Source of the DNA: Paraspadella gotoi
Taxonomy: Eukaryota; Chaetognatha
DNA length: 64,000 bases
Direction: 5' to 3'
NCBI GenBank assembly: GCA_051294375.1
Contig: CM119263.1
Coordinates: 24,780,688 to 24,844,687 of the forward strand
The translations under genes and the position numbers were made by a program. The notes below the pieces were generated by a model, which saw only the letters and a list, made by a program, of their open reading frames with translations, was not told where the DNA came from and ran no database searches. The first letter of the stretch is position 1. Every line of letters begins with the position of its first letter. Of this stretch, positions 1 to 9,615 are shown piece after piece.

Positions 1-270
1 TCAAACACTGGCAAGTCGCTACTAATTAATCTCATTGTTGACTGTCTTCAATGTGGCTCTCTCGTGACTGGTTCGTCATTCGCTTTTTCGGATTTAGCCG
101 TGCAGGGGTGAGATCATGTGACTGTTCAGTTGGACGTCGCCATATTGGGCCCATCTTTCCTTTCTCCTCTGTTGTTTTTTTTTTTTGCCGCAGCGTCGAA
201 TGTTTACGCCACGATGAACTTTCAACGGGATCCGGTTCAAAAATTAGCGTCAATGCCCTGAAACTACTCT

Positions 271-651
271 TTGGTGGGGAGCGTCTTGGCGTCAATCGTA
301 AATTCAAATCTTCCCGATTCATTTCTGGCATTCCAGTTATCGTCTCTTCTAATCAATCTATCGACGAATTATGCGACAACCCAGTTGATATGCCGCGTTG
401 AGGTCACGTTCAGTCGAATTAAAATTTTCCGTTCCAATTTTAAACGAGAAGCACTCAAAGACATAGCCCGCGTGAGGCAAGCTTATGGACTGCCCGATCA
501 CATTAAAACTATCCCCGAGAATGACAATTATTTACACTCGGAGGCATTATTAATGTTATTTAAGTATTATTATAAAGATTCTTTCGGGCAACCACCCCCC
601 CTCGTCGACGATATATCAGTTACTGATTTTTTAAACCCCCGTTTTAAATAA
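271..651 (+). CDS. unidentified partial reading frame at the left edge
   Basis: Open frame of 126 codons without an ATG at its upstream end, so it is either an internal exon or a chance frame. The last 80 codons look the most protein-like, with a mixed hydrophobic/charged stretch and the ending TDFLNPRFK before TAA. It lies just upstream of the accessory gene of element 1 on the same strand and could be the tail of a gene entering from outside the window. No family recognised. A competing frame covers 51-401, so confidence is low. Confidence 0.25.
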   Translation: MVGSVLASIVNSNLPDSFLAFQLSSLLINLSTNYATTQLICRVEVTFSRIKIFRSNFKREALKDIARVRQAYGLPDHIKTIPENDNYLHSEALLMLFKYYYKDSFGQPPPLVDDISVTDFLNPRFK

Positions 652-814
652 AAAAAATATATGCGATGGGCTAGAACCCCAGACCTTTTGGTTATGAGAC
701 GAGACGAACTCTCCCTCTCTCTCTCTCCCTCTCTCTTCTGCATTTAATTTTTAAACTCGTTGTCCTCGATACCGAGGTGATTCGAATTGATTTGTTTACA
801 GAAATTTCAACGAC

Positions 815-1458
815 ATGATGTCCCAAGACGAGAGCTTTTCGAATAAACTGGAAGATCTCCTTCGCGACGAATGGAAAAATGCGATGAATGCCACTCCCAG
901 TCCGATAAAGGGCGATCTCATGCAATTGCCTACACCAAAACACGTCCCACGACATATAACACACAAAAGGAACGAGGATGACCTCGACAATACATTACCA
1001 GACAAGGACAAACGGCGCATGGCCCATAAAGGCGACAAAGACGACTTGGACAAAGATTCTTTCTCGGACGACGACAACATCTTCAAAGACGAAAAACTCA
1101 TTGCGGGCCTCGAGGATCGCACACCTAAATATGTATATGAAAAGAAAACCACCACCCCAAGAGGCCACAAAACTACAAAAAAAATTTTATCTCGGGGGAA
1201 CTTTAACTTCGATGCTGACAATTTTCCAAGCCAATCGAAGCAATCGTGCTTAGACTTTTTTTGGGGAAAAAAAAACCAAATCATGGCTATGAGACACGGA
1301 GGATAAAAATAAAAGTGTCCTTAGCAACGCGAGAAGCTCGTTCGTGTGGAAGAACGCCCAATCTCCAATTCGAACGCCCACGCCAACCCCTAAAAGATTT
1401 CACGACGCCTCGGTTCAAACCGAGGACGATATCCAAAAAAAAAAAAGCAAAACAGTGA
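815..1458 (+). CDS. accessory protein of element 1 with PCNA-binding-like motif (frameshifted)
   Basis: Starts at ATG 815, just after a splice-acceptor-like TTTACAG near 801. It runs in one frame to 1306 and continues in another to 1458 after an A-rich homopolymer near 1262-1275. The protein is hydrophilic and Asp/Lys-rich. Its homologue at 32382-33029 shares NATPSPIKGD, KDEKLIAGLEDR, SKQSCLDF and HDASVQT. Segment QSCLDFFW (about residues 146-153) fits the Q-x-x-L-x-x-aromatic-aromatic pattern of PIP boxes, which dock replication proteins on PCNA. Its position directly upstream of the polymerase fits a replication role, but that is inference. The family is unknown and the shift may be a sequencing error. 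Confidence 0.6.
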
Positions 1459-1752
1459 CTATCACTACTACAGAAGTCAGTTATTTCGAATACTAACTAC
1501 ATCGTGTCAACTCTCAGCCATTGTCTCATCTTGTAATAAACACAACGCCTCTCTCTCTGTTTCTGTTTTTCTCTTCTCTCTCCATCTTCTCTTTTCTTCA
1601 TTTCTTCCTTTTTTTTAAACCCAGTTCCATCTAATGTGTACATTTTTTACGTTTTTATTCAATGATACTGTTTTAACCCCGCAATATATTTTAATGTATA
1701 TGTTTAAGGTTTGTCGTGTACTAACTAATTCGAATTTTTATTCCCATTTCAG
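1459..1752. other. non-coding stretch, pyrimidine-rich
   Basis: Between the accessory gene and the polymerase leader exons. It contains a CT/T-rich tract (about 1540-1617), AT-rich sequence, and a pyrimidine-rich acceptor ending in TTTCAG at 1747-1752. No reading frame is supported. Confidence 0.4.
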
Positions 1753-2198
1753 ATGAAAATTTTATCGTTTCCTTCGAGTTGACGCTTGTCCAGTCGTGTG
1801 AATCACCCGTTGCAACTTTAGTTTTCGACTAAACCAATTGGGAAAAGGTTAGTTTTTATTTTCTTTGTTTTTTTTTTCCGAGAAGTTTTATATAAGTTGT
1901 TATCCGCCCTTACCAGCTATCGCCGAAACAAACACGTCGGTGATGACATTTCCACGGTTGTCGTCGAGATGATCCAAGAGTCTTTCCCCGCCCGCCCATT
2001 GTCTACCCGAATGACTTTAAAACTTCTTTGCCGCTCATCGCGCTGCTAAAACAAGGTAATTTATTTTTTTTTGTTAATTGTTTAAAAATTTGAATTAATA
2101 TATTTTAATCTTTTTACAATAAGGCGCCAGAGTGAAGCGCCGCGAGTTGGACAACGGTTGTCTCTTGTGAGTCAACGCGCGCGGCGTTTTTCGTCACC
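1753..2198 (+). promoter_or_regulatory. probable spliced 5' leader exons of polymerase, element 1
   Basis: Putative exons at 1753-1847 (TTTCAG before, GTTAGT after), 1917-2055 (ACCAG before, GTAATT after) and from about 2131 to the polymerase ATG at 2199. Element 2 has the same arrangement at 33266-33362, 33435-33554 and about 33622 onwards. Exon sequences are alignable (CCTTCGAGTTGACG is shared) while the introns between them drift. This points to a conserved multi-exon leader, or to short upstream coding exons that I cannot frame. Confidence 0.45.
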
Positions 2199-5100
2199 AT
2201 GAACGCCGTGCACGCCGCCATTCAAACAGACGCCACGCGACCGACCACTTGCTACAAACAGACTATTCAGTGGATTGTGGTCAAATCGTCCATGATTATT
2301 GGCCAGAAATTAAATGCGATTACAGTGTCCCACCCAACGTATTATGTGCAATGTTTGTGTATAGATTGGCAAAAAATAGACCGAATCCAAATGATAAAAA
2401 TTCGGCCCCAGACCGCTTAGCAGAGCACCCAGCTTTGATACAATATATCGACAGTATATTGGCAAATTTTTTTACGGGACAAAGTTACTTTTTCAATTTT
2501 AATTTTTCGACCATCATATTCACAGAGAATACCAGCCGCTTCTCGTATAGTTCGCGAAATAATCTAACTTGTCTTGAAAATGCAAAATTAGTACACAACG
2601 AGAGGACGAGGTCACAATTGATCACCTCGTTGTGTGAATTTAGTATACGACAATATGAAAACTACAGTACAGAAATAATTAAAGAGAAATATATACCAAC
2701 AAAAATTGTTTATCTATCATTTTATGGGTATATAACTATGGTTCCACATGTTTTGTTGGCTGTGATTTAACAGTAAGCCCACCAGGTTTCAAACTCCCCC
2801 AGGAACCGTCAATGTTAGTAGAAATGCCGAACGGGGTGGCGATACCGACAATATGTGCGTATTTCAATCTTTTTCTGTCTTTCTCCAAGTAAAAAAGGCG
2901 CAGGGTAAAACCATCATCGAACACTTGTCGATACAAAGAAAAAAATTAATAATGCGACAGCTCTTAAACTCAAGAAATATTTCAAGCTTTTCGTTCAGCA
3001 CAATTACGCATCTTTAATCGGTGACATTTTTCCAAATTCCACTTCTTGTCTCAGAGTTACGCCCAAAGTATGGGATATGCTAGAAGAGGCATTCCAAAAT
3101 ACTATCAATATCTATGTGAAGGAATTCCCATTGGTGATCGACAGGAGAGGCAACTCCTTAAAAATTTCAAATAAAATTAATGCCAACAGATATTTCCTCA
3201 TTAGAAATTCCAATTCAAATGCTTATCGGGTTAACCTTTTGCAAATCGACAACGACTCGACTCTAATTAAACACGTAATCCCTATTCGAAATTTGCATTT
3301 ATTTGGTCGGAAGCACTTTTGTCCGCTGTGCAATCAGAAGTACAACGAATTCAAGGGGTTGGTTAAACATAAATGTTACAATGATAACTCTGTCAATAAT
3401 TTTGTTAGTGAGCAAATGGTTCAATTCCAGTCGTCAGCAGACTCTCTAATTAAAAAACTTTATCCTGATTTTTTACCAGATTTGTCGGCAGTCGAAACGC
3501 CACCTTTTTTAATGTTATTTTTGAAGTCGGTCTGCGATTCGGAAACTCGATACAGTTTAATATTTAATTCTGCCTCATTGGGCAAATTTTCAGAAACAAG
3601 AACGTTTAACGATGTAAATTTAGCAACTGTTTACTTATTGCGGCTTTTTGGAAAAAATTTGCAACTTTTTTAAAGAAAGAAAAAAGATTCATTTTAAAAA
3701 TATTCTACTCCAACTCGAAAAAGACAGAAACCAAGCGGAAGAGTCGGGGAATGTCAATTTAGGTAATGCCCACCGCAAACCGATGGCATTACTTAATCAT
3801 TTAAGCAACCAAATTGACGATTTTGTTTCCAAGACTTTGTGTTATGTTATTGACGAGGATGACAACTCCACCAAGAATAGTACATTTTTAAGTTCGGTTC
3901 TCTATCTCCTACAATTAACAGATAAAAAAACTTTAAATTACAGTTTTTACAAAGGTAAAATCCACAAAGTATGGGCAACCCATGGTTGTGTTCGCTTTGT
4001 CAATTTAAGCCTCACAGACGACGCCTTCGCTTATTCTCAGCTGAAGTTGGAAGCGGGGCCACCAACGCTACCGTCGTCGCCAAATTCGTCATCGCTGTCA
4101 TCCCTCGTCGACTGGAACGAACATGAGGCTGTGTACGGTCAATACAAAAAACTGTTAGAAAGTCTGGCTTACATCACCGGAAAAAACTTACTGGGTTATC
4201 GTGGTGAGACTGTCTCTGGTGTTGCCACGCACTACTTCGCCAGCTTTTTAAAGAGAAGCACCCTCGTGTCCCTTATCAGCCCACCCAGCGAATTGGCGAG
4301 ACTCATATTTCTCGAGAGTAGGTATGGCTATCTCATGGCCCAGACTGAAAACAATATTATTCATAGAGATGCCAAATTTAAATCAGTGGTTGAAGTGGAC
4401 GCAACCAAATATTACTGTAATCTACTAAAAGAAAGTCAATTTTTCGTTGGGTATCCATTGACTTTCGAATTATGCAATGATAACTATGAATTAGTAAATC
4501 GTCGACTATCAAAGAATTCATTCGCGAATATACTTTTAATGACACTCTCAATATACTTAAGGTTAGACATTTCACACCAAGCCCAATCCTTTGAACTCTG
4601 TATGCCAAATCGTAGAATCCACATCGACGGCTTCGTAGATAATACCACGTTAGGGGAACCCGATCAAATTCTGCAAATTCAAGGCTGCTACTGGCACTCA
4701 TGCTCACAACCATCCACTACATGACCGAACATCTTAGCACTAATACCACCGCCACTACCACAGTCGGAAAGGCGTTGTCACCAGACCCGAGAACTCCAAT
4801 TAAGAGGCCCGACCCACTTCGACCCCAGACATGGAGAGCAAATTGTAAAATGTCTGAATAGAAACCAAATTCATCAACAAAAAAAATTACACACAGAGAA
4901 GTTCGGATTGAGACTCTTAGAATAGAAGAATATATATTAAACGCAATTCGTGGACAAACCATTAACTATACGCCTATTTGGGAATGTGAGGTTGTGAGAC
5001 TTTGGGACGAACCACTTGAAAACGTGGTTAAGTTTTTTAAACTTCCAGTTAACCACAACGACGCTTCAATCAATACCAAGATTTCTTGGGCGAAGCTTTT

Positions 5101-6246
5101 AAATGCTAGCCCGAGGCCCAATTCCCATCACTAAAAAAGAAAATAAATGTTAATAACTTCGTCTCGTGCATTAAGAACCGAGTAGTTCAAGGCTATGTAA
5201 TCGTTTCGGCCGAATTGGGAGAGGAGTCTCAAAAGGTTTTAGGTGACTTCAAACCCTTTTCCCAAATTGTAAACGGTCGGGTCAGAAATAGATTTAATTT
5301 GATTAAACAATTAGTCACAACCACCTTTTTAGAATTTTTTATCAGAAAAAGAGAAGATGGGACTTTTCCCGACTTCGAAATAACGACCGTCCATAAAATT
5401 TTCTGTTATCGGACAACTGACGAACAACCATTTAAATATCCTTGCGACAAATTGTTGACCCTCATGAAGTCGGAGATTCCCAAAGGCAGTTCGTTGATGA
5501 CACTTACAAAAAAATTAAGCAATTCCTTAATTGGGCGATTTTCATTTAATAAAAATAAATATTGCACCAGCTTAGTAATCGATAAAAATGATTTTTCAAA
5601 TTTAAACTCATTAAAAAGTTTTAAAAATGCAAATCTAGTACATGGAAATTCATACATCGCCTTTTTTAACGACTGGAGTAAAATTCACAACTTGTGCCAT
5701 CTGCAATACAACCTAATATTAGATGGAAAGGTCGGGCTCTTGGATTTCTATCTAAAACTGCGGACANNNNNNNNNNCAGAATTATTTTTCACAAACTGTG
5801 ACTCTCTTGTGTTGTCGAGTGAATATGCACTCCCAGGCGATTGCTTTTACATGCTGCACCCCGTACTAGTACTNNNNNNNNNNCTAAAAACTAACGAATT
5901 AAACGAGAAAGATTACGAAAACTATGCGAATTTAAAGATTAGCGCGTTTCAAAAGCCTCATGTCTGCCCAAATCACTTGACGGATTATATTTTCTGTTTG
6001 AAGTATGGTCAGTTATTCCAGCCTAGAGATTGCTGTGTAGCTTTTATCAACGCATCGAACGCCCTGGTATTCAAATTGGAACAAGTTGGTAATTTGGCAC
6101 TCGTCGGCAAGAGTAATAGACTGCTATTAATAAACACACACACAAATGAAAAAAAGGTTCGTTGCCCGGGTATCTATGATAAGCGTTTGGATAATTTGAC
6201 TAACCTAACCCTTGAAGAAATTGGGAGAACTTTTAGTGATTATTAG
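2199..6246 (+). pseudogene. polB: Polinton-type family B DNA polymerase, element 1 (frameshifted)
   Basis: Polymerase-like gene of about 1,350 codons, broken by frame changes near 2330, 2770-3077, 3655 and 4705-5215 and by two 10-N patches (5767-5776, 5874-5883). In order: N-terminal region with NMCVFQ (2850-2867) and, downstream, HVIPIRNL, reminiscent of the Cys and His segments of OTU-like domains reported in some Polinton polymerases; C2H2-like finger CPLC...HKC (about 3316-3378); GCYWHSC (from 4683), the Polinton GCxWHGC signature; IWECE (4976-4990), another Polinton signature; SNSLIGRF near 5521 (motif B, K...NSxxG); FTNCDSL (about 5788-5808), at the motif C position where YTDTDS is usual. 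In the family this enzyme copies the element by protein-primed replication. The first motif-C Asp reads Asn, so activity is doubtful. Confidence 0.85.
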
Positions 6247-6613
6247 TTTATTTCGCGTCAATTCGCAAAACAGAACCACGATCATATTAAAAAAAAAGGA
6301 CACTTTTATTTTTATTCTGTCGGCAATTCTTTTCTTAGTTGTTTATTAAATCCAATGACAATGTTTTTTCTCATCACGTAATTTTTTTTTTAAATTGATT
6401 TTAATTTGTTTTGCTGTTTGTTATTCCCCCGTAGCATCCCTCCAGAGTCCCGCACTGTTATGTCGCCTTTTAATAAATTAAATTTGCATTTAATTTCCCG
6501 CGTTCAATGTCTTTTCTTAATTTTGGGAACATGTCGATGCCAAAAGATAACCGACCATCCATTTTTTGTTCCCTAGAAAAAACGTACGTGATTATCGATG
6601 ATCAAGCTAGTTA
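6247..6613. other. convergent intergenic region between polymerase and capsid arms
   Basis: AT-rich spacer where the plus-strand polymerase and the minus-strand capsid module meet tail to tail. AATAAA-like hexamers occur in both orientations (for example near 6470 on the plus strand), consistent with 3' ends from both sides. Open frames crossing it on the plus strand are antisense shadows of the basic-protein gene. Confidence 0.45.
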
Positions 6614-6832
6614 TCAGGAATCCAGAATGTGTTGCAAGGCGCATTTCCCTTTGGACCTTTGCTTGCGGCGTCGTCCTCTGGTTTTCTTCGAGGCAGCACT
6701 TTTACCCCGGCGACGAGACCGTCTCTTGTTCTTTCGGGACTTCGACAACATACCAAAGAAACGCTTTTTCCAATCAGTCTTTGACGATTTGTTGGCCGCC
6801 GCTTTGCGTTTAGTTTTGCGTCGTCTTGCCAT
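6614..6832 (-). CDS. small basic core-like protein, element 1
   Basis: 72 codons from ATG to stop. The product begins MARRRKTKRK and is about 40% Arg/Lys, with runs such as KNKRRSRRRGK and GRRRKQRSKGK, and a short neutral tail CALQHILDS. It has no membrane segment. Small, strongly basic proteins next to the hexon gene are typical of adenoviruses and adintoviruses, where they condense packaged DNA or carry nuclear localisation signals; that role is inferred here from composition and position. It lies 57 nt from the stop of the capsid gene on the same strand. A near-identical copy is at 44757-44975 and a diverged, broken copy ends at 48377. Confidence 0.7.
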   Translation of the reverse strand: MARRRKTKRKAAANKSSKTDWKKRFFGMLSKSRKNKRRSRRRGKSAASKKTRGRRRKQRSKGKCALQHILDS

Positions 6833-6889
6833 TTTTAATAAATCTACTTAAGATATAAAGAAAAACATATCATCGATTGTCAGTAAAAT

Positions 6890-8474
6890 CTACTCGTCTT
6901 CATCGACAATAATTCCATTGACATCGATTTTAATCTCTTGATCAAAATATGAAATAACATTTAAAATTAAGTTTTCCGTTAACGCGTCGTCAAAACGTAG
7001 CTCCAAATCTAAACTACCACCGAATGCAGTCTTCAACGACGGCGCCAGAGCGGTCTCCGTCGTCGCCCACTCGTCCGTCAGTACTGGGCTTAGGTTAAAC
7101 GTTAGAAGAAAGAAATCATTCGCGTAAACTTTTTCAGTAATTGACCGAGCTTTCGCGCCGTAACAACGAAGGAAATTTTGGTACAACAATTTCATGTCCA
7201 TCGAATGATTCGATAGGTTTAGAGACCCATACAATTCGCACAGGGGGTGGCGGGTTCCATTCACATACAAACGAGCACTCCTCAGGCCATGGTGTTGGTA
7301 ACTAAAAAGTGCTGTCTGTGTGTTACCTAATTCGGCTTTCTCTTTGGTAAAAAATATTGATATAAAACGCGATAGCTTTGACCAATTAAAAATACTGTTA
7401 AGTCTAAAAATCTGAGAGTTGGCCAATATCTGAAAGCTGACAAATTTAAATGAAGGCGTCGTTCTGACGATCGAATTTTGTTCTATTTTTGACAGATACA
7501 TATCCCTCAGCTGGGAACTCATGCTGGCTTGGTTTACGATTAGAAACATCTTAATTATGACTATCTTGTAGCTTTTGTCACCCCCTTTGTCATCATATAT
7601 CAAGACTTTGTTTGGATTCTCCAGTTCGAAGTCAATGGTAAATGTGTCTCGCACGGGGAGAATGCAGTTAGTGGAAAAAAATTTACACAACATGCCGATC
7701 GGGAAGAGATAGTTAAGCGGCCTTTTTATGCATTTTTTTAAAACAATGCTTCGAAGCCAAAGCCCTTCGTTTATGCTGGCCCTTTCCTTGTTCAATTGCA
7801 GTATTTCTTCTCTCGTTCTGTCAAGAGCCGCTGCCTTTTCTGTTGTGGTGGCAATCTGGCGACCGGTTCCAAGCTTTTTGGTTACACAGTCACATTTTTG
7901 ACATAAGCATGTCACTATGGGATCCCTTAGACTGACATCGGAGCTCAAACCAGGCGTGTCTGGTTGGTAGCCAACGCCTGAGAGTAGTTGCTCTTTCTCT
8001 TCGTTTGAATAGTGGGTCATCAAACGAATGTAGGTTTCGTGTCTATTGAATGGAAAAAATCGCCCCTTTTCCATCCCCTGTTGACTTATTTTTACATGGC
8101 GAAACATATTGATTGGAAAATATTGATTTACTGATAGCTCGTCGGTTGCATCAATTAAATTGTTGTCTCCTCGATAGATTCTAACCCGAAGCCCAATTTT
8201 GCAAAATCGAAGAATCATCTGTGCGACAAACAAAAATATATTTACGTGATTTGGTGGATAAAAGTAAAAAGCATTTAAATTGATAAATGATTACCTCATT
8301 CGACAAATTTGCGGGGATTAAGAATCTAATCGTCTGGCTTTCCGGGGTGATCGGAGTAGTGGGATGCACCATTATTTCACTAAAGCGCTCGAATGTCGCG
8401 TCTGTCGCCTGTACATCCGCCAACTTGGAATCGTCAAACACCACAAGTTTACTCTTCGTGGAAACCGTCTCCAT
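6890..8474 (-). CDS. Polinton/adintovirus-like major capsid protein (hexon-type), element 1
   Basis: Two exons: 8474-8295 (60 codons, ATG start) and 8218-6890 (442 codons plus stop), joined in phase 0, giving about 502 residues. The N-terminal layout follows the Polinton double-jelly-roll capsid protein: IRFLIPANL, then ILRFCKIGLRVRI, a polar loop, DELSVNQYFPINMFRHVKI, and a Tyr-centred helix HETYIRLMTHY. Downstream come GMLCKFFSTNCILPVRDTF, YKIVIIKMFLIV and the NGTRHPLCELYG loop, matching the second half of the family. It would form the shell capsomers. An unusual CLCQKCDC cluster sits at about residues 164-171. The acidic end VDEDE is kept in all copies. This copy is uninterrupted. Family assignment is by pattern recognition only. 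Confidence 0.82.
8219..8294 (-). other. 76-nt phase-0 intron in capsid gene
   Basis: On the minus strand the intron starts GTAATC directly after the GAG codon that ends ...NLSNE and finishes TCGCACAG before ATGATTCTTCG. The diverged copy has an intron at exactly the same place (49766-49851, 86 nt, also GTAATT...TAG), so the intron predates the split of the two element lineages. Confidence 0.8.
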
Positions 8475-8547
8475 TTTTATTGTTATTGTGTTTATTGAAA
8501 TTAAACTAATACATAGAAAAATATAAATTTAATTATTATTAATTTAT

Positions 8548-8855
8548 TTAAAAACAGCAACAGTGACGGGTTTTTGGTTTTGTCAAGTTTTTCTTAATTT
8601 TATCGGAATTTTTTTCGACATTAGAAATAAAAACGTTATCTAAAAATTCAACCTCGATCTGAATGTCACGGATTTTGAGCTGAAGCTTTTTTTTTTTTGC
8701 CCGCAGCATTCGAATTTCGCGATCTCTCCATTCCATTTCAGGCTTAACTTTTCGGTCCAACGATTCATCCATCATCTCATAGCCCAGTTGATCAACCGAA
8801 TAGAGACTCGTCCTAACCCCATCCCCCACCTCTCCAACATCGCAGTTTCGGTCAT
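8548..8855 (-). CDS. 102-aa-class charged protein ending in CCCF, element 1 (1-nt shift near start)
   Basis: ATG at 8855. The frame changes within a G run shortly after the start; the near-identical copy at 42735-43043 is open over 102 codons, so the shift here may be an assembly error. The main frame has an N-terminal segment TSLYSVDQLGYEMMDESL, then a Lys/Glu-rich predicted coiled coil (about residues 40-80), a Lys-rich tail and the C-terminus RHCCCF. Three terminal cysteines followed by Phe suggest lipidation (CaaX-like prenylation or palmitoylation) or a disulphide/metal site. It lies 73 nt upstream of the capsid start on the same strand. Function and family unknown. Confidence 0.65.
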
Positions 8856-8913
8856 GGTGAATTAATACAAAATCGTTTATAAAATTAATATTTCAAATTT
8901 AACTAAACGAGAA

Positions 8914-9252
8914 TTACAGTTGCGTCGACAACAATGGCGTAGAAGATCGCAATGGTGGGCCTATCGGTAGGGTCTCTCGACTGAGGCGCAATTCTCTTTT
9001 ATTTTTCAACGATTCCACCAGGTGCCTGTCGTGACTGTCCATAACTCCGCGATACTCTTGATAGAGTTCCACGAGAACTGACTCGACTTCCTCTTTCCGT
9101 CTATTGGCGTAGTTCAGGTTTGCGACAAGAGAATTCAATTCGTTTCTAAGTTTCTCAATTTCATTCCTACGACTTTGTAGTTCGTACAACACGTGACTAG
9201 GTAACTCCTTTTTGAAAGCTAGTTCGAACATTTGCAATCGGACAGATTCCAT
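8914..9252 (-). CDS. 112-aa coiled-coil protein, element 1
   Basis: Intact frame of 112 codons from ATG 9252. Residues about 5-85 are heptad-rich (LQMFELAF, EIEKLRNELNSLVANLNY, RKEEVESVLVELYQEY), predicting a long coiled coil. The tail is Ser/Pro/Leu-rich (LPIGPPLRSSTPLLSTQL). There is no signal peptide, membrane segment or Cys. It sits between the Gln-rich gene and the CCCF gene in a tightly packed minus-strand series. A near-identical copy is at 42338-42676 and a diverged intact copy at 50465-50800; the sequence is kept between diverged copies, so it is a real protein. A structural or scaffolding role in the virion is a guess. Confidence 0.75.
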   Translation of the reverse strand: MESVRLQMFELAFKKELPSHVLYELQSRRNEIEKLRNELNSLVANLNYANRRKEEVESVLVELYQEYRGVMDSHDRHLVESLKNKRELRLSRETLPIGPPLRSSTPLLSTQL

Positions 9253-9615
9253 TTCAAAACGGAAAATTGAAAAAAGAAAACTTTAATATAATAAAAACGA
9301 AGATAATATTTTTCAACTATGCTTTACAGCGATAACAACGACAAATCGACTAAATCTGTGTAAATGGATTATAAGTAAAAGTAAATTAAAAAAAATTCAC
9401 AGCCATGATGACGATAAACAGATTTGCATGAGTATTATTCTTATTGCAAAGAAAAAAAAAGAACAAGGAAAGAAAACAAACTATCTGACAACGAAGCACG
9501 ACTATCAAGCGGTATAAAAAAAAATTAAAATGTTCCAGAAATTGAACCTTAACTGCGATATAAAAAAATTTAATTAATAAAATTTAAAATTTCTAATACA
9601 AACGAAAAATTGTAT
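9253..9615. other. AT-rich spacer
   Basis: Spacer between the Gln-rich gene and the coiled-coil gene, with A-rich runs and AATAAA/TTTATT hexamers. No reading frame is supported. It is conserved in the inverted copy (about 41975-42337) and, more loosely, near 50801-51065. Confidence 0.4.

Noticed and set aside
6507-6851. Plus-strand frames over the basic-protein gene
   Set aside because: Antisense of an Arg-rich codon run; the minus-strand frame is conserved between copies, these are not meaningful.
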